DNA of 13,623 nt, taken from positions 1-13,623 of the forward strand of contig CAJKDR010000019.1 in the NCBI GenBank assembly GCA_905198755.1, given 5' to 3'. This document shows positions 6,092 through 13,517 of this stretch, piece after piece. Made by a program: the position numbers and the translations under genes. Each line of letters begins with the position of its first letter. Position 1 is the first letter of the stretch. Source of the DNA: an uncultured Clostridiaceae bacterium (GTDB lineage: Bacteria; Bacillota; Clostridia; TANB77; CAG-508). The notes below the pieces were generated by a model, which was given only the letters and a program-made list of their open reading frames with translations, did no database searches and was not told where the DNA came from.

Positions 6092-7030
6092 TTAATCTAA
6101 TAATTTTAGGTTTACTGTTTCAGCTTTATATTTATTAGTTTTAGAATCTATAACAAATTCTGTTAATGTATTTGCTAATGATTCTTCGTTTTGTCTTAAA
6201 TCTGTTGTAAAATATAATTTTATTTCTGGTATTTCTGATTTACTTGTAACAATTTCTTTAAACACCTCAACCATGTTTTTTTCGTCTTCACAAACAAATA
6301 TTAATTGTGGCATCATCATAAATCCAGAATCTCCAGGTACAAAATTTCTGTAGAAATCTTTATACATATTCATCTTATCTATTAATTTCTTTTGCCAATC
6401 TTGTTCTCTTCTAACAACTTCAAATAAAAATGTAATTGATTTACTTGCTTTTGTTAATTTTACACTTCCACCTGTTGGTTTAAATACTTTACCTAGACTT
6501 TTAGCATTTAAAGCTGGTTTAGCAATATATGAATCAAATGCTTTTACTTTTCTCATATATGCAATTATAGCTTGATTTCCTGCTAATCTTTTCTTTATCA
6601 TTCCTATAGGCTTTGTATTATCTGTTTGTTGCCATTTACATTCTTGCTCTCTTGAAGTTAATAAATATTTTCCCATTTTTTCTAGACAATAAATTTTGTA
6701 TATTCCTTTTCCCTCTTCTGAAGAAAAATAATATCTTGTTAATATTTTAGATCTAACTAATTGATCCAATTTATTATTCAATTTATCTTGAGACTTATAT
6801 TCTACTCCTCTATGATCTAATAATTGACACAATTGTCTTGATGTTACAAATTCAAATTCATTTACTATATTTAAAATTTCAAAATGTAAATCAGTAATAT
6901 GACCTATATTAATCTTATTTATAATTTGATTCATAGATACATATCCATCTTTTCCATCAAATACTTTAATTTCACCTTTTCTCATTGCGAATGGTGATTC
7001 TTTAGCTTCGATTTGATTATCTTCTACCAT
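6092..7030 (-). CDS. Winged-helix protein resembling replication-relaxation family
   Basis: 312 residues, starting MVEDNQIEAKESPF at an ATG (7030-7028) with GGAGGG (7040-7045) 9-10 bases upstream. A TTG nine codons earlier would place that ribosome binding site inside the gene, so I reject it. Residues ~40-120 look like a winged helix (LHFEILNIVNEFEFVTSRQL, then RSKILTRYYF as wing). The C-terminal half has alternating strands and helices, including FLFEVVRREQDWQKKLIDKM, a tyrosine/phenylalanine-rich stretch and QLIFVCEDEKN. This arrangement resembles the replication-relaxation proteins of plasmids and integrative elements, whose C-terminal domain is nuclease-like. That assignment is by eye only. 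Here the gene sits alone among housekeeping genes with its own promoter, and no relaxase or conjugation gene is near. A DNA-binding role is likely; more is speculation. Confidence 0.6.
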   Translation of the reverse strand: MVEDNQIEAKESPFAMRKGEIKVFDGKDGYVSMNQIINKINIGHITDLHFEILNIVNEFEFVTSRQLCQLLDHRGVEYKSQDKLNNKLDQLVRSKILTRYYFSSEEGKGIYKIYCLEKMGKYLLTSREQECKWQQTDNTKPIGMIKKRLAGNQAIIAYMRKVKAFDSYIAKPALNAKSLGKVFKPTGGSVKLTKASKSITFLFEVVRREQDWQKKLIDKMNMYKDFYRNFVPGDSGFMMMPQLIFVCEDEKNMVEVFKEIVTSKSEIPEIKLYFTTDLRQNEESLANTLTEFVIDSKTNKYKAETVNLKLLD

Positions 7031-7077
7031 TACTCTCTTCCCTCCAATATCAAACAAATTCTGTTTTTATCGTTATT

Positions 7078-7106
7078 ATTTTATCACAGCATGTGCTATT
7101 TGTCTA
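7078..7106 (-). promoter_or_regulatory. Promoter of the winged-helix gene
   Basis: On the - strand TAGACA (7106-7101), 17 bases, then TAAAAT (7083-7078), with TG one base before the -10. The spacer contains the near-palindrome AGCACATGCT. A second -35-like TTGACA lies upstream at 7159-7154 but its -10 match is poor. Confidence 0.65.
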
Positions 7107-7164
7107 TAACTTTTGATGTTCTTAATGTAATATGTATGTGCCAACTAAATGTGTGTCAATGAAA

Positions 7165-7199
7165 AAAATAATATGATATAAATTATACCATATTATTTT
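7165..7199 (-). terminator. AT-rich terminator of the rluD-rluB transcript
   Basis: On the - strand, a 16-of-17 paired inverted repeat centred on 7182 (AAAATAATATG...CATATTATTTT) runs into seven T (7168-7162). It lies about 100 bases after the rluB stop. The stem is almost purely A/T, so termination may be partial. Confidence 0.6.
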
Positions 7200-7240
7200 A
7201 AAATGTTTGTTGAAATTTATCTATCATCTAATTTTTATGT

Positions 7241-7290
7241 TGTCAAAAAACTCCGTCCCCATTGACCACCCATTGACCAGAATGTCAACT
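7241..7290. repeat. Tandem 11-bp repeat in a GC-richer remnant element
   Basis: CCCATTGACCA occurs twice in direct tandem (7258-7268 and 7269-7279), preceded by TGTCAA and CTCCGTC and followed by AATGTCAAC. The stretch is richer in C than its surroundings. The motif CCGTCCCCATTGAC resembles, from memory, the arm of palindromic intergenic repeats of many Clostridia. Only one arm seems present, so this may be a decayed copy. It lies just after the rluB stop. Confidence 0.5.
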
Positions 7291-7298
7291 AGTTTATT

Positions 7299-8015
7299 TT
7301 AACCTTTGAGTTCTTCTATTTCTTTTTTTGTTAGATATCTCCATTGTCCTATTTTTAGTGTTTTCACACTTATGTTTCCTATTTTTGTTCTATGTAATGC
7401 TTGTACTTTTTTTCCTATTGCTTCACACATTTTTCTTACTTGTCTATTTTTTCCTTCGTGTATTGTTATTTCTAGTCTTGATATATTTTTCTCTATATCT
7501 GTTTTTAATATTTTTACTTTTGCAGGCTTTGTTGTATATCCTCCTATGTCTACTCCTTTTTCTAGTTTTTCTATATCTTCTTTTGTTACTATTCCTTTTA
7601 ATGTTACTGTATATGTTTTATTTATTTCATGTTTTGGATGTGTTATTTTGTATACAAAGTTTCCATCATTAGATAGCAATAATGCTCCTGATGTATACAT
7701 GTCTAATCTTCCTACTGGTACTACTCTTTCTTTTATTTTTATTAAGTTCATTACTGTATCTCTATTAAATTGGTCTTTTGCTGTTGTCACATATCCTATT
7801 GGTTTATTTAATAATATGTATACCAATTCTTCTTTGTTTTCTATCTTTTTGTCATCAAAATATATTTCATCTTTTTCTGGATTAACTTTTGTTCCTAATT
7901 CTGTTGTAACTTTATTGTTTACTTTTACTCTTCCTGCTAATATATATTCTTCACATTTTCTTCTTGATGCAATTCCCGCTTCTGCAAGATATTTTTGTAA
8001 TCTTATTTCTTCCAT
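7299..8015 (-). CDS. rluB: rRNA pseudouridine synthase, RsuA/RluB family
   Basis: Isomerises a uridine in rRNA to pseudouridine; RluB itself acts on 23S rRNA helix 93, RsuA on 16S rRNA. 238 residues. Residues ~3-50 are an S4 RNA-binding domain (LQKYLAEAGIASRRKCEE, then VKVNNK). The catalytic domain contains LLNKPIGYVTT and the family signature PVGRLDMYTSGALLL, with the nucleophile Asp105 in GRLD. EGKNRQVRKMCEAIG near the C-terminus is the second conserved motif. The choice of RluB over RsuA, RluE or RluF rests on the usual Firmicute annotation (YpuL-type) and is less certain than the family. The ribosome binding site is AAAGGGAG, 5 bases before the ATG. The gene begins 21 bases after the end of rluD, so the two are co-transcribed. 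Confidence 0.9.
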   Translation of the reverse strand: MEEIRLQKYLAEAGIASRRKCEEYILAGRVKVNNKVTTELGTKVNPEKDEIYFDDKKIENKEELVYILLNKPIGYVTTAKDQFNRDTVMNLIKIKERVVPVGRLDMYTSGALLLSNDGNFVYKITHPKHEINKTYTVTLKGIVTKEDIEKLEKGVDIGGYTTKPAKVKILKTDIEKNISRLEITIHEGKNRQVRKMCEAIGKKVQALHRTKIGNISVKTLKIGQWRYLTKKEIEELKG

Positions 8016-8036
8016 ATCTTCTCCCTTTGAAATTAT

Positions 8037-8957
8037 TTATTCATTATCTAACTTTTTTAATACTTCTTCAAAATATTCTGGTATTGGTGCTTCTAATTTC
8101 ATAATGTTTCCTGTTATAGGATGTTTGAATTCTAAGCTTTTAGCATGTAACATTTGTCCTCTCACTCCAAATGGATTTTTTCCATTTGAATATACTTCAT
8201 CACCTACTACCGGATATCCTATTTCAGCTAAATGTACCCTTATTTGATGTGTTCTTCCTGTGTCTATTTTTATATCTAGTAATGTATATCCATTATATCT
8301 CTTTAATACTTCAAAATGTGTTACCGCATTTTTTCCATCTTTTCTTACTGCCATTTTCTTTCTATCTTTACTACTTCTTCCTATTGGCATATCTATTGTA
8401 GCATGATTTTCTTTTATAACTCCTCTTACTAATGCAACATACTTTTTAGTTATTTCTCTATTTTTTATTTGTTCACTTAGGTTTATATGTGCTTTATCAT
8501 TTTTAGCAACTATTATTAAACCTGATGTATCTTTGTCTAATCTATGTACAATACCTGGTCTAATTTCTCCTCCTATTCCTGATAATGAATCTTTGCATAT
8601 ATTCATTACAGCATTTACCAATGTTCCGTCTGGATTTCCATTTGCAGGGTGAACTACCATTCCTTTTGCTTTATTTATAACTATAATATCATCATCTTCA
8701 TATATTACATCTAATGGTATATCTTGAGCTTTTAATTCTATTTCTTTTGCTTCTATTTCTTCTACTTCTAGTATATCTCCTACTTTTGTTTTATATGATG
8801 CTTTTTCTACTTTTCCATTTACTAAAATTTTTTTGTCTTCTAATAATTTTTGTATCATTGTTCTAGATAAATCATCATCTAATCTTGATAAAATTTTGTC
8901 TAATCTTATATTTTTTGTTTCTTCATTTATTTTGTATTGTTTCATTTCTTCTCTCAT
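8037..8957 (-). CDS. rluD: Large-subunit pseudouridine synthase, RluA/RluD family
   Basis: Pseudouridine synthase of the RluA superfamily, probably acting on 23S rRNA helix 69 like RluD. 306 residues from the first ATG. N-terminal S4 domain at ~16-65 (IRLDKILSRL... QKLLEDKKILVNGK). Catalytic core with DDDIIVINKAKGMVVHPA and the signature GIVHRLDKDTSGLIIVAKND, nucleophile Asp141. Then the conserved DTGRTHQIRVHLAEIGYPVVG. The start is uncertain: the ATG at 8957 has a poor ribosome binding site, whereas the ATG at 8945 (fifth codon, MKQYKINEE) has GAGAGAAG close by and fits usual family N-termini better. Followed after 21 bases by rluB; preceded by a hairpin and a large membrane protein. In many Firmicutes lspA lies in that upstream position; it does not here. 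Confidence 0.92.
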   Translation of the reverse strand: MREEMKQYKINEETKNIRLDKILSRLDDDLSRTMIQKLLEDKKILVNGKVEKASYKTKVGDILEVEEIEAKEIELKAQDIPLDVIYEDDDIIVINKAKGMVVHPANGNPDGTLVNAVMNICKDSLSGIGGEIRPGIVHRLDKDTSGLIIVAKNDKAHINLSEQIKNREITKKYVALVRGVIKENHATIDMPIGRSSKDRKKMAVRKDGKNAVTHFEVLKRYNGYTLLDIKIDTGRTHQIRVHLAEIGYPVVGDEVYSNGKNPFGVRGQMLHAKSLEFKHPITGNIMKLEAPIPEYFEEVLKKLDNE

Positions 8958-8971
8958 TTCTTTATAATTTT

Positions 8972-9001
8972 TTAGGCAAGGTATCTTCTTTCCTTGCCTA
9001 A
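8972..9001. promoter_or_regulatory. 10-bp hairpin in front of rluD
   Basis: TTAGGCAAGG and CCTTGCCTAA pair perfectly around a 10-base loop, between the stop of the membrane-protein gene and the rluD start. In the direction of transcription (-) it is followed by AAAAAATTATAAAG, not a T run, so it is not a standard terminator. It may protect or process the mRNA or modulate rluD expression. Confidence 0.5.
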
Positions 9002-9004
9002 TAT

Positions 9005-10681
9005 TTATTTACTTAGTCTTTCATAAATAACAAAGTTTTTATCTTTATATAATTCTTTATAATCATAATCATGACTTAGGTATAATGCTAATTTAGAATT
9101 AGCATATGATATTACATGTGTTATTCCGTAATGTTCAAATGTATCCTCATAGTATTTATTTAATCCACTTGTTTTTATATAATCTTGGAATATATCATCT
9201 TTTAATCCATTAAATTTTGGATCATATACATCAGCTCTTGAATCTATAAATACTGGTATTCCTCTATACATTAAATAACTTCCATAATTATAATCATTGA
9301 ATATTTTTATATTGTTTACATCTAATTTTTCTAGTATATAATCACATGCTTTAACTGGGTATAAAGCATCATTAACTATCTTATTATCTTTTGAATCAAA
9401 CAGCATGACTCCTGTAACTAAAATCACTAATATATATGCTATTATTTGGCCTTTCCATGTAACCATTGCTTTTTTTACTTGCTCTATTTGTTTTTCTGTA
9501 CTATATAATTTTATAAAATCTGAAATAATATTATTCAAAGCAATAACACCTATAAAGCATAGCATTGATAATTGACGCCTTGACATTAGCGCTAAAACTA
9601 TCAATCCAATATTTAAAAATAAATCACTTAATCTAACTTTTGTTTTAGTAAATGCTAACATGATTAAATATACTGAAATTATTACTATTGCAGACATATC
9701 TTGTGCTAAAACCATTGGTAAATGTTCACTTATATTTTCTGTTGTATTTCCTTGCATAGTATGTATTAGATATGTATATGGCGTATCTCCTATTGGTGTA
9801 ATCAAACCTGTAAAAATACAAATTATCATTATAATAATTAAACATTTTACATTATCTTTTTTATTTATTACTATTTTATATTCTTTTCCTTCTTTTGCTT
9901 TTGCTAATTCTCTTTTTGTTTCTATTCTTTTTTCATTTACTTCTACTCTTTTAGTTAATTGTTCTAATTTTTTTATTTCTTTTTCTGTTAATTCTTTTTT
10001 ATTTGATAATTTTTTTATTTCTATTTTATCTGATTTTAAGAACAATAATGTTGGTAAATCTATATTTTCTTTTAACAGTGCAATTATATATTCGCCTATA
10101 TATGGTAAGAACAATATGAAATAGAATGGAAATACTGCTGCATGTATATTTGCTATTGCAATTGGTATTAATATCAGTCCTATTGCATATCTTTTCTTTT
10201 TTGTGTTTAAAAACATTTCTATAAAATACATTGTCCATACAAATAATATAAATGTAACTAATTGAGCTCTTGCTGTTATATAGTGTCTTCCTAAAAACAT
10301 TATTAATAATGTAACAAAGAATGAAATAAGATTATTTTTACTTATTTTAGATAGTACTATATATACTGAAACTCCTAATATAATACCTAACACTACTGAT
10401 GAGACATATATTCCAAAAAATCCAAACGCATTAAATACAATATATAATAAAACATCATATAACCAATGTGGATATGTATATATTAGTCCTTGATGCCACG
10501 AAAAATGTTCCATCATATCTATACCATTATTTAATATATATTTTCCTAATGTTATTGTATAATATGTATCATTTTGTAATGTTCTTTCTACCATTCCTAT
10601 TATAAAGATGCTTATACATATTATTGCTAATAAATTAAATTTAAAGTTAATGCTTTTTTTAGTTTTGTTTTCTTTTTTCAT
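9005..10681 (-). CDS. Polytopic membrane protein, GT-C glycosyltransferase-like
   Basis: 558 residues with about ten hydrophobic segments. After a Lys-rich start and a first helix (~15-35) comes TLQNDTYYTITLGKYILNNG (Asp38), then EHFSWHQG and YPHWLYDVLL. This is the layout of GT-C-type lipid-linked-sugar transferases, where an acidic residue follows the first helix. Near the C-terminus, FNDYNYGSYLMYRGIPVFID followed by SRADVY (Asp480, Arg482, Asp484) matches a conserved block I associate with large uncharacterised membrane proteins of this type. Residues ~204-280 are a highly charged Lys/Glu-rich, probably coiled-coil insertion between helices. A cell-envelope glycan or lipid role is inference. 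AGGGAG lies 6 bases before the ATG; own promoter upstream. It is probably first in an operon with rluD and rluB, 47 bases before rluD. Confidence 0.65.
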   Translation of the reverse strand: MKKENKTKKSINFKFNLLAIICISIFIIGMVERTLQNDTYYTITLGKYILNNGIDMMEHFSWHQGLIYTYPHWLYDVLLYIVFNAFGFFGIYVSSVVLGIILGVSVYIVLSKISKNNLISFFVTLLIMFLGRHYITARAQLVTFILFVWTMYFIEMFLNTKKKRYAIGLILIPIAIANIHAAVFPFYFILFLPYIGEYIIALLKENIDLPTLLFLKSDKIEIKKLSNKKELTEKEIKKLEQLTKRVEVNEKRIETKRELAKAKEGKEYKIVINKKDNVKCLIIIMIICIFTGLITPIGDTPYTYLIHTMQGNTTENISEHLPMVLAQDMSAIVIISVYLIMLAFTKTKVRLSDLFLNIGLIVLALMSRRQLSMLCFIGVIALNNIISDFIKLYSTEKQIEQVKKAMVTWKGQIIAYILVILVTGVMLFDSKDNKIVNDALYPVKACDYILEKLDVNNIKIFNDYNYGSYLMYRGIPVFIDSRADVYDPKFNGLKDDIFQDYIKTSGLNKYYEDTFEHYGITHVISYANSKLALYLSHDYDYKELYKDKNFVIYERLSK

Positions 10682-10720
10682 TTTATTCTCCCTAGTTTTC
10701 TATATTCAATAAACAAATAT

Positions 10721-10749
10721 ATTTTACCTTAAAACACTTATATTGTAAA
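10721..10749 (-). promoter_or_regulatory. Promoter of the membrane protein-rluD-rluB unit
   Basis: On the - strand TTTACA (10749-10744), 17-base spacer, TAAAAT (10726-10721): 5 of 6 at both boxes. It lies between the kinase terminator and the membrane-protein start, with a leader of about 30 bases. Confidence 0.75.
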
Positions 10750-10770
10750 GATTTTTATTACTATAAGTTA

Positions 10771-10805
10771 AAAATAGAGCAGATAAAAAATATCTACTCT
10801 ATTTT
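10771..10805 (-). terminator. Terminator after the sensor kinase gene
   Basis: On the - strand AAAATAGAG-T-AGATA pairs with TATCT-G-CTCTATTTT (one T-G pair, 5-base loop) and ends in five T. It closes the regulator-kinase transcript 18 bases after the kinase stop. Confidence 0.8.
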
Positions 10806-10822
10806 CAGATTATCTATTTATT

Positions 10823-12322
10823 TTAAACTTTTGTTAAATTTAAATCAAAATAGAATTCTACACCATTCTTTTGGTTTATTACACCATATTCATTTTTGTA
10901 ATTATCCATTATTGCTTTTACAAGCGATAGCCCTATTCCTGTTCCTCCATTTTCCCTATTTCTTGATGTATCTTCTTTATAAAATCTGTTCCAAATCTTA
11001 TTTATATTTTCTTTGCTTATATTTTTTCCTGTGTTAAATACAGATATTCTTACTTTGTTATCTTTTACCAATTTTATTTTTATTTCTATATATTTTTCGC
11101 CATTAATTTCTGTAATGTTTTTTATTGCATTACTCAAATAATTGTTTACAACTTGTTCTATAAATGTTTCATCTGCATATACACATATTGGTTCTTTTAA
11201 ATCAAATTTTATATTAATATTATTTTCTTTAATCATTACTGTATATTTTCTTAATTCTTCTTGTATTAATTCAATAACATCAAAGAAGTTATTATGGAAT
11301 ACTCTTCCTCCATATTCTAATTTAGTAAGTTCTAATAATTCTTTTACCATATTGTCCATTTTATTTGCTTCATCCAATATTACATCCGCATAGAATTTTC
11401 TATTTTCTTCATCTGTATTTACATTTTCTATTAGTCCTTCTGCATAACCTTGTATAAGTGCTATTGGTGTTTTTAATTCATGTGAAACATCTGATATAAA
11501 CTGTTTTCTCATATCATCTATCTTTGATTTTTCTTCGATATCTCTTTCCAAATCCGAATTATTTTTTTGTAATTCTGTTATTGTATATTCTAGCTTATCA
11601 GACATTGTATTTATACTTTTTCCTAAATTATCTATCTCATCATCTGTATCCTTTATTCTATATTTTTGACTAAAATCTAAATTTGACATTTTATTTGCAA
11701 TAGAACTTATTTCTGATATTGGTTTTGTAAACCTCTTTGATATAACCAGTACCACAACACCACTTATTATTATTGTTATTACCCCTATCATATACAAGAA
11801 ATGATTTGATATTTTAACATTCTCAGTAATTGATGATATTGGCATTCTTACATAAGCAGAATCCCCATTGTCTAATTTTCCTACTAATAATAAAAATGTT
11901 ATATCATTTTTTAAATCTTTCTGTTCTAATATGTATGTATTTTCTTTATTATAAAGGACTTTGCTTTTATCAATTTTTTCTGTTCCTAGCATATATTTTT
12001 TATAATCTTTACTTGATGAATAGATACTAACATTATTTTCATCTGTTATTATTATACTAAAATTATTATTTATTGCTATTTTTTCTAACTCTAATTCTAT
12101 TTCTGGTTGGCTCATATTAACAGATGAAACATATTTATTTATTGCCGAATATGACTGTAGCAATTTATCTTTTTTTGAGTATAAATAATATGACTCAATC
12201 ATGAAGGTATTTGCTAATATCAAGAAAATGACAATTAACATTGATGTTATTGTCATAATCAAAAAAAGTTTTATTTTTACAGATTTTGTTTTACTTTTTA
12301 ATAATTCCTTTATCTTTTTCAT
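10823..12322 (-). CDS. Membrane sensor histidine kinase with HAMP domain
   Basis: Sensor of a two-component system; it autophosphorylates on histidine and passes the phosphate to the regulator encoded just upstream. 499 residues. First membrane helix ~17-41, an extracytoplasmic sensor domain ~42-174 with no recognised fold, second helix ~175-195, HAMP domain ~196-248 (FTKPISEISSIANKMSNLDF), a coiled coil, then the HisKA box DVSHELKTPIALIQGYAEG with phospho-acceptor His281. The ATP-binding domain shows the N box NNYLSNAIKN (Asn398) and the G2 box GGTGIGLSL (459-467). The G1 box is atypical, NTGKNI instead of DNGxGI, a variation seen in other Firmicute kinases. GGGGG only 3 bases before the ATG is an unusual ribosome binding site. 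The 17-base gap after the regulator gene suggests translational coupling instead. The stimulus cannot be inferred. Confidence 0.92.
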   Translation of the reverse strand: MKKIKELLKSKTKSVKIKLFLIMTITSMLIVIFLILANTFMIESYYLYSKKDKLLQSYSAINKYVSSVNMSQPEIELELEKIAINNNFSIIITDENNVSIYSSSKDYKKYMLGTEKIDKSKVLYNKENTYILEQKDLKNDITFLLLVGKLDNGDSAYVRMPISSITENVKISNHFLYMIGVITIIISGVVVLVISKRFTKPISEISSIANKMSNLDFSQKYRIKDTDDEIDNLGKSINTMSDKLEYTITELQKNNSDLERDIEEKSKIDDMRKQFISDVSHELKTPIALIQGYAEGLIENVNTDEENRKFYADVILDEANKMDNMVKELLELTKLEYGGRVFHNNFFDVIELIQEELRKYTVMIKENNINIKFDLKEPICVYADETFIEQVVNNYLSNAIKNITEINGEKYIEIKIKLVKDNKVRISVFNTGKNISKENINKIWNRFYKEDTSRNRENGGTGIGLSLVKAIMDNYKNEYGVINQKNGVEFYFDLNLTKV

Positions 12323-12339
12323 TTTCCCCCACTATATAC

Positions 12340-13017
12340 TTATTTTACTTCAAATTTATATCCAATTCCTCTTATTGTTTCTATGTATTTTCCTTTTTTT
12401 CCTAATTTATGTCTAATCTTTTTTATATGACTATCTATTGTTCTTGAATCTCCATAATAGTCGTAATTCCATACATTATTTAATATCTTTTCTCTAGAAA
12501 GTGCTATTGATTCATTTGCTACCAAGTACTTTAATAACTCATATTCTCTTAAACTCATATCTACATTTTTTCCATCTACACTTACAGTTCTTCCATCATA
12601 ATCGATTACAATTCCACCAAAATCTGCTTTGCTATGCTCACTACCTTTTATTCTATTTAATAGTGCTTTAACCCTTGCTACTAATATTTTAGGACTAAAT
12701 GGTTTTGATATATATTCATCTACACCTAAATCAAATCCAAATAACTCATCTTGTTCTTCACCTCTTGCTGTAAGCATAATTACTGGAACTTTTGATTCTT
12801 GCCTTATTTGTCTTAAAACAGACCAACCATCTAATTTCGGCATCATTACATCTAATAAGATTAAATCTATTTTTTCTTTTTTTTCGTTGAATATATTTAA
12901 TGCATCTTCTCCATCTCCAGCCTCTATTACTTTATAATCTTCTTTTATCAAAAAATCTTTTATTAATTTTCTCATTCTAGATTCATCATCTACTACCATT
13001 ATTGTAATATCTTGCAC
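12340..13017 (-). CDS. OmpR/PhoB-type response regulator (GTG start)
   Basis: DNA-binding partner of the kinase encoded directly downstream. 225 residues. Receiver domain ~3-118 with the acidic pair Asp10/Asp11, phosphorylation site Asp56 in LILLDVMMPKLDG, Thr83 in VIMLTARG and Lys105 in YISKPFSP. C-terminal winged helix ~130-225 with SLREYELLKYLVAN, SRTIDSHIKKIRHKLG (recognition helix) and TIRGIGYKFE. The start is GTG at 13017-13015: GGAGG (13025-13029) lies 7 bases upstream, and the frame then begins properly with the receiver domain. All key residues are present, so it should be functional. Target genes cannot be read from the sequence; autoregulation is possible. Confidence 0.95.
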   Translation of the reverse strand: MQDITIMVVDDESRMRKLIKDFLIKEDYKVIEAGDGEDALNIFNEKKEKIDLILLDVMMPKLDGWSVLRQIRQESKVPVIMLTARGEEQDELFGFDLGVDEYISKPFSPKILVARVKALLNRIKGSEHSKADFGGIVIDYDGRTVSVDGKNVDMSLREYELLKYLVANESIALSREKILNNVWNYDYYGDSRTIDSHIKKIRHKLGKKGKYIETIRGIGYKFEVK

Positions 13018-13046
13018 TGGTACTCCTCCATTCGTTTTTTCATAAG

Positions 13047-13052
13047 ATTATA
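13047..13052 (-). promoter_or_regulatory. -10 box of the regulator-kinase operon
   Basis: A perfect TATAAT on the - strand (13052-13047), 30 bases before the GTG start. The expected -35 position reads AATAAA, and the nearest better box (TTCACA) is 23 bases away. This promoter may therefore need an activator. Confidence 0.4.
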
Positions 13053-13119
13053 TTACTATATTTTTGTGTTTTATTTGTGAATTTTTTTTGAACATTTTTT
13101 ACATTCTTTTATTATATAA

Positions 13120-13154
13120 AAAATAACTTTGGAAGAATATTCCAAAGTTATTTT
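13120..13154 (-). terminator. Terminator overlapping the stop of the 110-residue protein gene
   Basis: AAAATAACTTTGGAA and TTCCAAAGTTATTTT form a perfect 15-bp stem with a 5-base loop. On the - strand it ends in six T. It includes two bases of the stop codon of the gene it terminates, and isolates the clp-side transcript from the two-component operon. Confidence 0.85.
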
Positions 13155-13485
13155 AATTTGATGACCATCTTAATACACGTATATCTTTATATTTGTTAAG
13201 TACTTCCATATATTTGTTATATTCTTCTTCCCATAACATATCTGGCACTTTATCAAATGCACTAAAAACTTGTTCTGCTTCTGCTAAAAAAATGACTTGT
13301 TCTTGTGGGCTTAACTTTTTATATCTTTTAGAGAATGCATATAATTTATCTAATGTTTGATTAGCTTTTATAAATGTCCAAAAGTCTTTCACATCCATTC
13401 CAGCTGATTTTATCTGGAATATAGCAAATGCTACAAGTGAGAAAATTATAAAAACTAACAAATATATTATTATTAAAAATCCCAT
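13153..13485 (-). CDS. Small single-pass membrane protein, unknown function
   Basis: 110 residues. Residues ~2-25 (GFLIIIYLLVFIIFSLVAFA) are one membrane helix with few positive charges in front. The rest is soluble, helical and charged (DKLYAFSKRYKKLSPQEQ, EEEYNKYMEVLNKYKD), ending VLRWSSN. The ribosome binding site AAGGAG lies 8 bases before the ATG. It starts 32 bases after the end of the Clp-like gene, and no promoter is evident in between, so it is probably the last gene of that transcript; a strong terminator overlaps its stop. I do not recognise the family. Most likely it is a cytoplasmic-facing membrane-anchored helical protein, but the orientation is a guess. Confidence 0.8.
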   Translation of the reverse strand: MGFLIIIYLLVFIIFSLVAFAIFQIKSAGMDVKDFWTFIKANQTLDKLYAFSKRYKKLSPQEQVIFLAEAEQVFSAFDKVPDMLWEEEYNKYMEVLNKYKDIRVLRWSSN

Positions 13486-13517
13486 TATATTTGCTCCTTC
13501 TTTTGAATACCTATTAA

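Noticed and set aside
7031..7057. TTG start nine codons upstream of the winged-helix gene.
   Set aside because: The GGAGGG ribosome binding site would lie within the coding sequence, perfectly placed for the ATG at 7030.
7133..7237. 34-codon leftward frame in the rluB downstream region.
   Set aside because: No ribosome binding site, composition of random AT-rich sequence, and it runs through the terminator stem.
7306..8247. Long open + strand frame opposite rluB and rluD (313 codons).
   Set aside because: It is antisense to two clear enzymes, has Phe/Ser/Leu/Ile-rich composition that results from reading AT-rich genes backwards, and lacks a ribosome binding site.
9660..10124. Open + strand frame within the GT-C-like gene, and similar frames opposite the kinase and regulator genes.
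   Set aside because: Antisense shadows of well-supported genes with no ribosome binding sites or recognisable motifs.
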